A stretch of 32,947 nt of DNA from Bacteroidota bacterium (GCA_004292785.1 RDXG01000206.1:1-32947), one strand, 5' to 3'. Counted from the first letter of the stretch, positions 8,931 through 19,079 are shown. Numbers and translations are program-made. The notes: generated by a model not told the origin, from the letters alone.

Positions 8931-10559
8931 TTATTCCGCATCTAAAAACGGATAACGATAATCCACCGCAGGCACAAAAGTTTCTTTGATAGAACGAGGC
9001 GAAACCCAACGCAACAAATTTAAAGCAGAACCCGCTTTGTCGTTTGTGCCAGATGCCCTTGCCCCACCAAAAGGCTGTTGCCCAACCACTGCCCCCGTAG
9101 GTTTGTCGTTGATGTAAAAATTGCCCGCCGCATTTTCTAATTTCCTAGAAGCCGACTCAATGACATAACGATCTTGCGCAAAAAATGCTCCTGTCAAGGC
9201 ATAAGGCGAAGTTTGATCTACCAAAGTTAAAGTTTCTTCAAAACGGGCATCTTGATAAACATAAATTGTCAAAACGGGTCCAAAAATTTCTTCACACATG
9301 GTCAAATATTGGCTGTCTTCGGCTCTGATGATGGTTGGTTCTACAAAATAGCCTACAGATTTGTCATAATTTCCGCCTGCCACAATTTCTACGCCATCTT
9401 TTTTTACTCTGTCAATATATTTTGCAATGTTGTCAAAAGATTTTTCATCAATTACGGCATTGACAAAATTCCTAAAATCTTCAACTTTGCCCATTTTAAT
9501 TTCTTTCAAATCGGCAAGCATATAATTTTTAACTTCTTCCCACATACTCGCAGGAATATAAGCACGCGAAGCCGCAGAACATTTTTGTCCTTGATACTCA
9601 AAAGCCCCACGAACCAAAGCCGTAGCCAATGCTTTTCTGTCTGCCGAAGGGTGCGCCATCACAAAATCTTTTCCGCCTGTTTCGCCTACAATTCTAGGGA
9701 AACTTTTGTATTTGGCAATGTTATTTCCGATGGTTTTCCAAATGTGTTGAAAAACTCCTGTACTTCCTGTAAAATGGATTCCTGCAAAATCTGCATGATC
9801 CAAAACAATTTTGCCTGTTTCTACGCCTTCTGTATAAATCAAATTGATCACTCCTGCGGGCAAACCTGCCTCTATAAACACTTCCATCAACACATTTGCG
9901 GAATAAATTTGCGAAAAAGCGGGTTTCCAAACCACCACATTGCCCATCATGGCAGGTGAAGTTGGCAAATTTCCTGCGATTGCCGTAAAATTGAAAGGAG
10001 TCAAGGCATAAACAAAACCTTCGAGAGGGCGTTGTTCTGATCTGTTCCAAATTCCTGCGCTAGAAATGGGTTGTTGCGAATAAATATCGGTCATAAATTG
10101 GACATTGAAACGCAAAAAATCTATAAATTCGCAAGACGAATCAATTTCGGCTTGATAGGCGTTTTTGGATTGTGCGAGCATGGTTGCTGCATTGATTTTT
10201 GCGCGATATTTGGTAGCCAACAAATCTGCGGCTTTCAAAAAAATAGCTGCTCTGTGTTCCCAAGCCATATTTTTCCAATCTTCTTTGGCGTTGAGTGCCG
10301 CTTGAATGGCTTGTTGAACGTGAGTAGAGTCGCCTTGTGAAAAATAACCGATCACGTGTTGGTGGTCGTGAGGAGGAGCAATTTTTACTTTATTTTCTGT
10401 AAAAACTTTTTCTCCGCCAATGTACATCGGCACATCAATCACTTCTGAACGCATTTTGGCAAGCATTTCTTTGAGTGCATGGCGTTCTGGACTGCCCACA
10501 GCGTACATTTTGACAGGCTCATTGATTGGAGTAGGAACTTTAAAATTTCCGAAAGTCAT
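8931..10559 (-). CDS. pruA: Delta-1-pyrroline-5-carboxylate dehydrogenase (L-glutamate gamma-semialdehyde dehydrogenase)
   Basis: ALDH motifs VGETGGKDFVMAHPSAD, FEYQGQKCSAASRAYIP, EEIFGPVLTIYVY, GAVVGQQPFGGARASGTNDKAG; start 10559. Confidence 0.92.
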   Translation of the reverse strand: MTFGNFKVPTPINEPVKMYAVGSPERHALKEMLAKMRSEVIDVPMYIGGEKVFTENKVKIAPPHDHQHVIGYFSQGDSTHVQQAIQAALNAKEDWKNMAWEHRAAIFLKAADLLATKYRAKINAATMLAQSKNAYQAEIDSSCEFIDFLRFNVQFMTDIYSQQPISSAGIWNRSEQRPLEGFVYALTPFNFTAIAGNLPTSPAMMGNVVVWKPAFSQIYSANVLMEVFIEAGLPAGVINLIYTEGVETGKIVLDHADFAGIHFTGSTGVFQHIWKTIGNNIAKYKSFPRIVGETGGKDFVMAHPSADRKALATALVRGAFEYQGQKCSAASRAYIPASMWEEVKNYMLADLKEIKMGKVEDFRNFVNAVIDEKSFDNIAKYIDRVKKDGVEIVAGGNYDKSVGYFVEPTIIRAEDSQYLTMCEEIFGPVLTIYVYQDARFEETLTLVDQTSPYALTGAFFAQDRYVIESASRKLENAAGNFYINDKPTGAVVGQQPFGGARASGTNDKAGSALNLLRWVSPRSIKETFVPAVDYRYPFLDAE

Positions 10560-10603
10560 GGTTTTGGTGTTTATTTTAGAATTATGTAAAATTTGAAATT
10601 TCG

Positions 10604-10611
10604 CAAAGATA
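10604..10611 (-). promoter_or_regulatory. Bacteroidota -7 box (TATCTTTG) for P5C dehydrogenase
   Basis: CAAAGATA on + strand, upstream of start 10559. Confidence 0.5.
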
Positions 10612-10666
10612 GGAAAAATTAGTATAAACAAAATATTTTTCTTTACTTTTGAATGATTAGTTTTTT

Positions 10667-10699
10667 AGAAATGCCATTTCTTTAAAAAATGGTATTTCT
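10667..10699. repeat. Dispersed 33-bp palindrome copy 3 (13-7-13)
   Basis: AGAAATGCCATTT-CTTTAAA-AAATGGTATTTCT in the divergent pruA/RM intergenic region. Confidence 0.85.
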
Positions 10700-10778
10700 G
10701 ACTCAAAAATTAAAGATTCAAATTATTTGCGCAAAATGTTTTTTATTTTACCTTAGCATTTCAAAATCATCAAAAAAT

Positions 10779-13700
10779 ATGACACTCAACGCAATACTTA
10801 CCAAATATAGAAAAGAAGCCTTAAACGAAAGAAATAAAGGCGATAAGTTTGAAAAATTGATGCAATCTTATTTGAAAACCGATCCTTTGTATGCAAACAA
10901 ATTTAAAGATGTTTGGATGTGGAACGAGTTTCCCGCAAAAAATGACTTGGGAAGTATAGATACGGGCATAGATTTGGTCGGACTTACGCATGAAGGCGAT
11001 TATTGGGCGGTACAGTGTAAATTTTTTGGGCAAGATGCTGAAATACATAAACCCGACGTAGATTCGTTTTTGGCTACTTCCAGTCGAAGATTTAGGAACG
11101 AACAACAGGAGGAAGTCGGATTTGCCCATCGTTTGTGGATTGCTACAACCAATCATTGGGGCAAAAATGCGGAAGAGGCGATTCAACAGCAAAACCCACC
11201 TGTAAGCAAAATTAGTTTGCATAACCTCAAAGAAGCCCCGATTTCTTGGGAAAAATTGGATAAAGGCATAGTTGGCGATCAGGCAATTATTTCAAAAAAA
11301 ACAATACGCCCACATCAGCAAAACGCATTAGAAAATACCCACAAACACTTCCAAACAGAAAACAGAGGCAAATTGATCATGGCTTGCGGAACAGGAAAAA
11401 CATTTACTTCCCTTAGAATAGCAGAACATGAAACAAATAATAAAGGCTTAATTTTGTTTTTAGTGCCTTCTATTGCCTTGTTAGGACAAAGTTTGAGAGA
11501 ATGGACTGCCGAAGCCATCGAACCAATACAAGCAATTTGTATTTGTTCAGATGCGCAAGTGAGTGCTAAAAAAAGTAAAAACGAGGACTCTACAGATGGA
11601 TTTACCATCACCGATCTTGCCCTGCCCGCTTCTACTGATGTCGAAAAAATAATCAAACAATTTGAAAGCATAAGAAAAAAAACAAAAAAAGGAATGACCG
11701 TTGTTTTTTCTACTTATCAATCTATTCAGGTTATTGCCAATGCGCAGGAAAAACTGTTAAACAAAAGATATGAAGACGGTTTTGGAATTTTTGATCTGGT
11801 AATTTGCGACGAAGCACACAGAACCACAGGAATTACTTTGGCAGGAGAAGACTCTTCGCATTTTGTAAAAATACATGACAACAATTTTATCAAAGCAAAA
11901 AAACGTATCTATATGACTGCCACGCCCAAAATTTATTTAGAAAACGCCAAAAATAAGGCAGATAAATATGAGGCATTGCTTTGTTCGATGGACGACGAAA
12001 AATTGTACGGAACGCAAATCTATAGAATTGGTTTTGGAGAAGCAGTAGAACAAGGACTCCTCACCGATTACAAAGTATTGATTCTGGCACTTAACGAAGA
12101 GCAAATTTCAAAAGCCATTCAAGACATGGTTACAGACAAAGACAACGAAATTAACATCGATGATGCCTCCATGTTGTCTGGTTGCATAAAAGCACTTTCC
12201 AAACAAGTCATTGACAATTCTTTGAAAGATAGCGATCCTGAACCCATGCACAGAGCTGTAGCTTTTTGTAGTAAAATTGTTGATTCTAAAAAAATAACCA
12301 ATGCTTTTAATAATTTGAAAGGAAGTTATTATCAAAAACTTTCTCCTGAAGAACAAGAAAAAACAGTCATTGTTTCTTCGGATCATGTGGATGGCACTAT
12401 GTCCTCGAATACAAGAGAAGAAAAATTGAGTTGGCTAAAAGAAGACACAGCAAACAAAAACGAATGTAGAATTTTGACCAACGCCCGATGTTTGAGTGAA
12501 GGAGTAGATGTACCCGCACTCGATGCCGTAATTTTTATGTCAGCACGCGATTCGCAGGTAGATGTCGTGCAATCGGTGGGCAGAGTGATGCGAAAAGCAC
12601 CAAACAAAAAATATGGCTACATTATCATTCCTGTATTGTTTCCTTCTAATACCGTTGCACACCAAGCAATGGACGACAATAAAAAATATAAAGTAGTCTG
12701 GACTGTTTTGAACGCTTTGCGCGCACACGACGAAAGGTTTGATGCCGAAATTAACAAAATTGAACTCAACAGAAAAAAGCCCGATAACATTATCGTTACC
12801 ACAGTTAAAACCGAATCGGAAGAAGGAACTACGGCAAGTTCAGAAGTACAAAAAGCCATCGACGCACAAATGGCTTTACAATTTAAAGAATTACAAGGAG
12901 CTATTTATGCCAAAATTGTAGAAAAAGTAGGAACAAAAGAATATTGGGAAAAATGGGCGAAAGATGTAGCACGCATTGCAGAACAATACATCACAAGAAT
13001 ACGAAAATTGATCAATTCGCAAGAATCGCATAGAAAAGATTTTGCGGATTTTTTGGCAGGATTACAAAACAACATCAACCCTGCCGTATCAGAGACGGAA
13101 GCCATAGAAATGCTTGCACAACATTTGATCACCAAACCAATATTTGATGCACTTTTTAAAGGATATTCTTTTGTCAAAAACAATCCTGTATCCATTGCCA
13201 TGCAAAAAATGGTCGACATTTTGGAAGAACATTCCTTAGAAAAAGAAACAGAAGTTTTGACAAAATTCTACGAATCTGTCAAAAGAAAAGTTGCAGACAT
13301 TGACAATGCAGAAGGAAAACAGAAAATTATTGTAGAACTTTACGATAAATTTTTTAAAACCGCTTTTCCTAAAATGGTAGAAAAACTCGGAATTGTTTAT
13401 ACTCCCATCGAAGTCGTGGATTTTATCATTCATTCGGTGGAGGCAGTTTTGAACAAAGAATTTGACCGCAGTATTTCTGACGAAAACATACATATTTTAG
13501 ACCCATTCACAGGCACAGGAACGTTTATGACCAGATTGTTGCAAAGCAAACTCATCAAAAAACAAGATTTGCAACGAAAATATACCCAAGAACTTCACGC
13601 CAACGAAATTGTATTGCTTGCCTATTACATTGCCGCCATCAACATAGAAAATGCTTTTTTTGATTTGCAAGAACCAAAAAACGACTATATGCCATTTTCT

Positions 13701-15623
13701 GGAATGGTTTTGACCGATACTTTTCAATTAGGCGAATCGGAGGCTAGCCAGCAGGCGTTTTTGGATATGTTCCCGCAAAATTCCGAACGAGTGGAAGCAC
13801 AACGAAAAGCACCTTTGCGAGTAATTATTGGAAACCCACCCTATTCGGTAGGACAAAAATCTGCAAACGACAACGCACAAAATCAAGAATACAAGGCTTT
13901 AAACAGAAGAATAGCAGAAACTTATGCACAAAATAGCCAAGCTACTTCCTTAAAAGCTTTATACGATTCTTACATTAAGGCTTTTCGATGGGCATCAGAC
14001 CGTTTGGAAAAAGAGCATGGCGGAATCATTGCTTTTATTACCAATGCAGGTTGGTTAGAAAGTAATGGAATGGATAGTTTTCGTAAATGCCTTGAAAAAG
14101 AATTTTCTAGCATTTATGTTTTTAATTTGAGAGGAGCAATTCGGGGGCTTTCGGGCATCAATGCCAAAAAAGAGGGGCAGAATGTTTTTGATATTATGAC
14201 AGGAGTCGCCATTATTTTTTTGGTAAAAAATCCGAATTTAGAAATACAAAAGGCTGATATTCAGTATTTTGATATTGGTAATTATCTGAATAAAAAACAA
14301 AAATTGGAAACTATCCAAAAATTACATTCTGTTCAAAACATTAGTTGGCAAAAACTAGAACCCAACGAACAAGGCGATTGGATTGCACAAAGAAATGAAG
14401 GCTTTATGGATTTGTTACCTTTAGCGTCTGAAAAAAAGTATGATACAAAGAGTAAATCATTTTTTTTAACTTATTCCTTAGGACTTGCTACAGGACGTGA
14501 TGCTTGGGTATATAATTCCTCAAAAATGGAATTAGAAAAAAATATGCAAAAAACCATTCTATTTTTTAATCAACAATCCAATAATTTTGAAAAAGCTAAA
14601 AAAGAAAAACCTGCTTTAAAAATTGATGATTTTATTGATACTGATCCTACTAAAATTAGTTGGAATAGGAATTTTAAAGATGATTTAGAAAAATATAAAA
14701 TATTTTCTTACCAAAAAGAGGCTTTGGTAACAGGATTTTATCGACCTTTTTGTAAGCAACATCTTTATTTTGATAAAGACTTAAACGCAATGCTTTATCA
14801 AAACAAAAAATTATTTCCTAAGTCAAATTTGGAAAATAAAGTAATTTGTGTTTCTTGTGTGGGTTCAAGTAAAGGTTTGTCAGTGATTATGTCAAATTCT
14901 ATTGTTGATCTACATTTTAACGGAGATACGCAATGTTTTCCTTTATATTATTATGAGGAAATTATTAGAGAACAAAGAACGCTTTATACGCAAAGCGAAA
15001 AGGAATTTGTACGCAGAGATGGCATTTCTAATTTTATATTGGAGCAGGCTCGCAGTCTTTATGGCAATTTGCAAAAAGAGGACATTTTTTATTATGTCTA
15101 TGGTTTTTTGCATAGTCCTTCCTATCGTGAAATGTACGCCAACGACCTAAAAAAGATGTTGCCTCGCCTGCCTTTGGTAGATTCGAGTTCGGATTTTTGG
15201 GCATTTAGCAAAGCTGGTCGTGCTTTGGCAGATTTGCATTTGAATTATGAAAAAATGCCTTCTGCTTTGGGCGTAGATGTGGTTTTTATAAACGAAAACA
15301 CAGCGAATTATGAAGTACAAAAGATGCGTTTTGGCAAAAACGGAAAAGAAATTGATAAATCTACGATTGAATACAATAGCCAAATAATGTTAAAAAACAT
15401 ACCTTTGGAAACCTATCAATATGTGGTAAATGGCAAATCTGCGGTTGAATGGCTGATGGAACGCTACCAAATCACTACTCACAAGGAAAGTTTGATCAAA
15501 AACGATCCAAATGATTGGTCGGCGGAGCTAGGAAACGAAAAATATATTTTAAACTTGCTTTTAAGTGTGATTCATGTAAGTTTGGAAACCTTAAAAATAG
15601 TGAAAAATTTGCCTGTAACATAG
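10779..15623 (+). CDS. Type ISP-like single-polypeptide restriction-modification enzyme
   Basis: N-terminal Mrr-like nuclease (GIDLVG...YWAVQCKF), helicase (MACGTGKT, ICDEAH, MTATPKIY, SVGRVMRK), N6-MTase (LDPFTGTGTFMTRLL, NPPYSVG), C-terminal TRD-like region (GRDAWVYN); ATG 10779. Confidence 0.9.
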   Translation: MTLNAILTKYRKEALNERNKGDKFEKLMQSYLKTDPLYANKFKDVWMWNEFPAKNDLGSIDTGIDLVGLTHEGDYWAVQCKFFGQDAEIHKPDVDSFLATSSRRFRNEQQEEVGFAHRLWIATTNHWGKNAEEAIQQQNPPVSKISLHNLKEAPISWEKLDKGIVGDQAIISKKTIRPHQQNALENTHKHFQTENRGKLIMACGTGKTFTSLRIAEHETNNKGLILFLVPSIALLGQSLREWTAEAIEPIQAICICSDAQVSAKKSKNEDSTDGFTITDLALPASTDVEKIIKQFESIRKKTKKGMTVVFSTYQSIQVIANAQEKLLNKRYEDGFGIFDLVICDEAHRTTGITLAGEDSSHFVKIHDNNFIKAKKRIYMTATPKIYLENAKNKADKYEALLCSMDDEKLYGTQIYRIGFGEAVEQGLLTDYKVLILALNEEQISKAIQDMVTDKDNEINIDDASMLSGCIKALSKQVIDNSLKDSDPEPMHRAVAFCSKIVDSKKITNAFNNLKGSYYQKLSPEEQEKTVIVSSDHVDGTMSSNTREEKLSWLKEDTANKNECRILTNARCLSEGVDVPALDAVIFMSARDSQVDVVQSVGRVMRKAPNKKYGYIIIPVLFPSNTVAHQAMDDNKKYKVVWTVLNALRAHDERFDAEINKIELNRKKPDNIIVTTVKTESEEGTTASSEVQKAIDAQMALQFKELQGAIYAKIVEKVGTKEYWEKWAKDVARIAEQYITRIRKLINSQESHRKDFADFLAGLQNNINPAVSETEAIEMLAQHLITKPIFDALFKGYSFVKNNPVSIAMQKMVDILEEHSLEKETEVLTKFYESVKRKVADIDNAEGKQKIIVELYDKFFKTAFPKMVEKLGIVYTPIEVVDFIIHSVEAVLNKEFDRSISDENIHILDPFTGTGTFMTRLLQSKLIKKQDLQRKYTQELHANEIVLLAYYIAAINIENAFFDLQEPKNDYMPFSGMVLTDTFQLGESEASQQAFLDMFPQNSERVEAQRKAPLRVIIGNPPYSVGQKSANDNAQNQEYKALNRRIAETYAQNSQATSLKALYDSYIKAFRWASDRLEKEHGGIIAFITNAGWLESNGMDSFRKCLEKEFSSIYVFNLRGAIRGLSGINAKKEGQNVFDIMTGVAIIFLVKNPNLEIQKADIQYFDIGNYLNKKQKLETIQKLHSVQNISWQKLEPNEQGDWIAQRNEGFMDLLPLASEKKYDTKSKSFFLTYSLGLATGRDAWVYNSSKMELEKNMQKTILFFNQQSNNFEKAKKEKPALKIDDFIDTDPTKISWNRNFKDDLEKYKIFSYQKEALVTGFYRPFCKQHLYFDKDLNAMLYQNKKLFPKSNLENKVICVSCVGSSKGLSVIMSNSIVDLHFNGDTQCFPLYYYEEIIREQRTLYTQSEKEFVRRDGISNFILEQARSLYGNLQKEDIFYYVYGFLHSPSYREMYANDLKKMLPRLPLVDSSSDFWAFSKAGRALADLHLNYEKMPSALGVDVVFINENTANYEVQKMRFGKNGKEIDKSTIEYNSQIMLKNIPLETYQYVVNGKSAVEWLMERYQITTHKESLIKNDPNDWSAELGNEKYILNLLLSVIHVSLETLKIVKNLPVT

Positions 15624-15645
15624 AAATACCATTTCTTAAAGAAAA
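15622..15645. repeat. Degenerate half-copy of the 33-bp palindrome
   Basis: AGAAATACCATTT-CTTAAAG then a decayed right arm; overlaps the RM stop codon. Confidence 0.65.
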
Positions 15646-15663
15646 CTTTTAATTTTTAATCAC

Positions 15664-15909
15664 ATGAAAACAATATTGTTAAGCGGATTTTATATCAGCA
15701 ATTTTGAATGGTTTATGATTTTGCTCTTTATTTTTGGAGTATTTTCGGGATTTGTGGCATTGATTGCCTTTTTTATTCGGAAAACAGATTGGTATAAAAA
15801 TAGTACACACAAACATAAGTTTGCAATTTCTATTTTTATATCTTTTTTGCTAGTCATTTTGCTTGGATTTTTGTGGCTTTTGAAGATGGTTTTTTTGGCA
15901 AATATTTAA
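15664..15909 (+). CDS. Small membrane protein of unknown function
   Basis: 81 aa with two hydrophobic helices. Confidence 0.5.
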   Translation: MKTILLSGFYISNFEWFMILLFIFGVFSGFVALIAFFIRKTDWYKNSTHKHKFAISIFISFLLVILLGFLWLLKMVFLANI

Positions 15910-16009
15910 TGTTATGCTGTTGAAACAAGAAAAAAATCCGTTTTTGGGATTATTTTTTTATAGCTTATTTTTATCAATAGGCTAAATTACTCAAAAAAAT
16001 AGCATATTT

Positions 16010-16050
16010 AAAAATAAAAACCTCTTTTTAAATAAGAGGCTTTTATTTTT
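16010..16050. terminator. Bidirectional terminator between 15909 and 16043 ORFs
   Basis: AAAAATAAAAA-CCTCTT ... AAGAGG-CTTTTATTTTT. Confidence 0.7.
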
Positions 16051-16582
16051 TTATGTCACGTAAACTTTCCACTTGTTCTTCTGTTAAATTTGTCAATTTA
16101 GAAATTAACTTGTTGTCAAATCCTTCAAAAATTGCATTTTTCGCAATTTCAATTTGTTTGCCTTCCACTGCTTCTTCTACCGCTGTCTCAATGGCACTTT
16201 TCATGCCCCAATATTGAATCAGGTTTTCCTCATAAATTGATTTTTGTTCGGCAGTCAAACCCGCCAATTCCGCAGTACCAAATGCTTTCTGAAAAATTGG
16301 CTCGTTCAAAATATTTGGAATGTGATCAAAACTTGCCAAATTTTTCAGAAAATAACACCATTTGTCAAATTTGGTTTTTAATTCATTTTCTTTCAATTTG
16401 AACAAGGGCATTTGCAAAAATTTGAAATGCAATTTGTCAAAAAATACATCTCCGTCTTGATCTTTAAGGGTTACATCAGGTAATAATTGGTTCAAAAAGT
16501 CAATTAAAAGGTCTTTGTTGCCCTCTTCGCCAAAAAGTTTTTTGAAACCAAAATCTGTGTATGGATTAATATATTTTGCCAT
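16043..16582 (-). pseudogene. Rpn/PD-(D/E)XK nuclease family protein with apparent internal deletion of the catalytic core
   Basis: N-terminus MAKYINPYTDFGFKKLFGEEGNKDLLIDFLNQLLP joins directly to the post-catalytic segment VTLKDQDGDVFFDKLHFKFLQMPLFK...FDKW. Confidence 0.7.
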
Positions 16583-16656
16583 TTTTTTAGTTTTTTAGCA
16601 AGTTAAGAAGAATATTATAAATTTGAAAATAGATAATTCTAATAAATAAAAATTTT

Positions 16657-17334
16657 CTAAAAAATCACATTTTTATACAATTTTTTGACAGAAATGGCAC
16701 ATTCAGCCACTAAAATTGTGTCGTTTAGGTCTGAATAAGTCGTTTCAAACCAATTTTCGCCAATTTTTTCATGCACATATACGCCAACTTTTTCTTGTTC
16801 TACAAAAATAATTTGTTCTAATGATTCTAGTTTTTTGTAATTTTCTAATTTAGTTTCTAAATCATATTTTCTGGTACTTGGCGATAAAACTTCAAAAACA
16901 GTATTTGGATTTAGACAAACTTTATACTTTTTTTCAGTCTTTGAATTAATAAAAATTTCTTCTTTTAATTGTTCTTTAAAAACAGAAGAATCGGGTTTAT
17001 AACAATGCGGGGCAATAGATTTGATGTAAATTAACAAATTACTTGGAAAAACTTCCCAACGCAGATCATTTTTTTCTACAAAATCGGTTAGCCAATAAAT
17101 AAAATTTCTAACAATTCTTTCGTGGTTTGTCATGGTTTCGTAAAGATGATCGATTAAGGAAATAGTATAACCTTTGTGGTATTCGATTCGGTATTCGCAA
17201 ATTTCGTTTAATTCCAAAAAATCGGTTATATTTGTCTGAAAAGCAATATTTTCGGGCAAAATCAATCGAGCTTCGATGCTTTTGGGCATGGAATTTACTA
17301 TTTGGATAGGAATTTGGAAATCTTGAATTTTCAT
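16657..17334 (-). CDS. Uma2-family (DUF820) restriction endonuclease-like protein
   Basis: ISLIDHLYETMTNHERIVRNFIYWL, YKPDSSVF, NPNTVFEVLSPSTRKYDLETKLENYKKLESLEQIIFVEQE. Confidence 0.85.
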   Translation of the reverse strand: MKIQDFQIPIQIVNSMPKSIEARLILPENIAFQTNITDFLELNEICEYRIEYHKGYTISLIDHLYETMTNHERIVRNFIYWLTDFVEKNDLRWEVFPSNLLIYIKSIAPHCYKPDSSVFKEQLKEEIFINSKTEKKYKVCLNPNTVFEVLSPSTRKYDLETKLENYKKLESLEQIIFVEQEKVGVYVHEKIGENWFETTYSDLNDTILVAECAISVKKLYKNVIF

Positions 17335-17731
17335 AAGGCAAGTTTAGGTATTTTTTAGTTTTGTTTCAAATTTTTTGTACTAATTTTTTATCTTTAAGAT
17401 TTTCGTAAGTCTTATTTTTTAATAAAAGTATATTTTTTTGAAATTATAGGTAAATTTCTAATCTTATTTTTTATATTTTCTATATTTTTTTTTCAAAAAT
17501 ACTTCTTTTTTAACCCTATTTTCAAAAAAAAATATTTTTTATACAAAAACCTTGATTTTTACAGTTTATTTAAAGGTTTATAGGTTTATTTTTAAGCCTA
17601 TTTTTAAAAATTGTATTACATTTTTTGTAAAATAGCTTATTTTTTAATGCTATATTTTCAAAAAATATATCTTTTTTATAAAAATACGTAAAAAAAATAC
17701 CCTATTGATTTGAAAATTAAAAAAATGATTT

Positions 17732-17739
17732 TACCTTTG
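17732..17739 (+). promoter_or_regulatory. Bacteroidota -7 box (TACCTTTG) for porin
   Basis: TACCTTTG 29 nt before ATG 17769. Confidence 0.55.
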
Positions 17740-17768
17740 TCTTATAAATATCAAAACCCATAAGAAAA

Positions 17769-19079
17769 ATGAAAACAAATTACTTATTTCTTAGCTTAGT
17801 AGCAGTTTTGTTTACTGCGTGGTTTAGCTCTCCTGTGCAAGCACAAGACGAAACCAAAAAAGAAGATGAAGACAAAGGCGAATTCAGTATTTCAGGCTAT
17901 TTGGATAGTTACTATTTTACGAATTTTAATATGCCTAAATCTCGCGACAATATGGGACAATCAGGTGTTGGCAGAGGCTTTGATCGCCGATTGGATCAGT
18001 TTCAAATAGGCATGGTTCAAACAGTTTTTAAATATAAAACAAAAAAATCTGAAATGGTGGCAGATTTGGCTTATGGTCAAAGTGCAGTTTATGGAAATTA
18101 TGGAAATGTGCCTAATTTGCCCGCAGGCTCGTCAGTAAACGGATTGATTCCTAGTTATTATGGTGTGCCTTTGGCAAACGATGCTTATTCTGCGATTATC
18201 ATTAAACAAGCCTATTTCAATTATAAAGCCACCGAAAAACTATCTTTTACGGCAGGTCAATTTGGAACGCACATTGGTTATGAAATGATTGATGCCCCTT
18301 TGAACTATTTTTATTCCATTAACCACACTTTCAATAGCGGTATCCCTTTTTATCATTTGGGTTTGAAAGCTACCTACGAATTTAATTCGAAAGTTTCTTT
18401 GATGCTCGGTGCGGTAAACGGTTTTGATTATCTTCACGACAACAACCGTGGAAAAGGTTTGATTTGGCAATTAACCTTGAAACCTATGGACGGACTTACT
18501 GTTTATTTCAACGGAATCAGCACCAATGAAGCAAGCGCAGACAGCGTAGGCGGTGCATTTAAAAGCGCACCAAAAGGCAATTTTACAGTTTATGATTTGG
18601 TTGCAAACTACAATGTAGGCAAATGGAATTTTACTACTTGGTTACTTTTGGGATCGGCAGACGGACTTGGAAACAGTTTTGGAACAGCTTATAATTTGGA
18701 TAAAACTAGAAATTGGGGCGGTGCAAATTTTTATGCAGTTTATAATTTCAATGATGTTTTTAGTTTGGGAACTCGTGTAGAATATTTTGACAACTCGGCA
18801 GGTGTAAGAGGTTTGTTAAACAAAAAAGTAAGTTCGGTAAGCAACGAGGGCGTAAAAAGTTACGAATTTGCAGGAGCAGATTGCTACACTTATACACTTA
18901 CTTCCAATATCAAACTCGCCAACGGACACATTACTTTAAAACCTGAATTCCGTTATGATTTTTTCAAAAAAGTAGAAGGAGCTTTGAACGAAGATTCACA
19001 ACAATTCATGGACGAAGACGGCAAATATACCAAAAACAGCCAAGCAACTTTGGGCATGGCAATGGTTTATTCGTTCTAA
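17769..19079 (+). CDS. Outer-membrane beta-barrel porin (BBP2-like)
   Basis: Signal peptide ending AQ/D; ISGYLDSYYFTNFN, alternating beta strands, terminal aromatic MVYSF. Confidence 0.75.
   Translation: MKTNYLFLSLVAVLFTAWFSSPVQAQDETKKEDEDKGEFSISGYLDSYYFTNFNMPKSRDNMGQSGVGRGFDRRLDQFQIGMVQTVFKYKTKKSEMVADLAYGQSAVYGNYGNVPNLPAGSSVNGLIPSYYGVPLANDAYSAIIIKQAYFNYKATEKLSFTAGQFGTHIGYEMIDAPLNYFYSINHTFNSGIPFYHLGLKATYEFNSKVSLMLGAVNGFDYLHDNNRGKGLIWQLTLKPMDGLTVYFNGISTNEASADSVGGAFKSAPKGNFTVYDLVANYNVGKWNFTTWLLLGSADGLGNSFGTAYNLDKTRNWGGANFYAVYNFNDVFSLGTRVEYFDNSAGVRGLLNKKVSSVSNEGVKSYEFAGADCYTYTLTSNIKLANGHITLKPEFRYDFFKKVEGALNEDSQQFMDEDGKYTKNSQATLGMAMVYSF

Noticed and set aside
9252-9959. 235-aa + strand ORF antisense to P5C dehydrogenase
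   Set aside because: Cys/Phe/His-rich shadow translation of a clear dehydrogenase gene; no motif.
13497-13727. Minus-strand ORFs inside the Type ISP gene (also 10821, 11315, 12108, 13236, 15147)
   Set aside because: Antisense to conserved helicase/MTase motifs; no ribosome-binding or family evidence.
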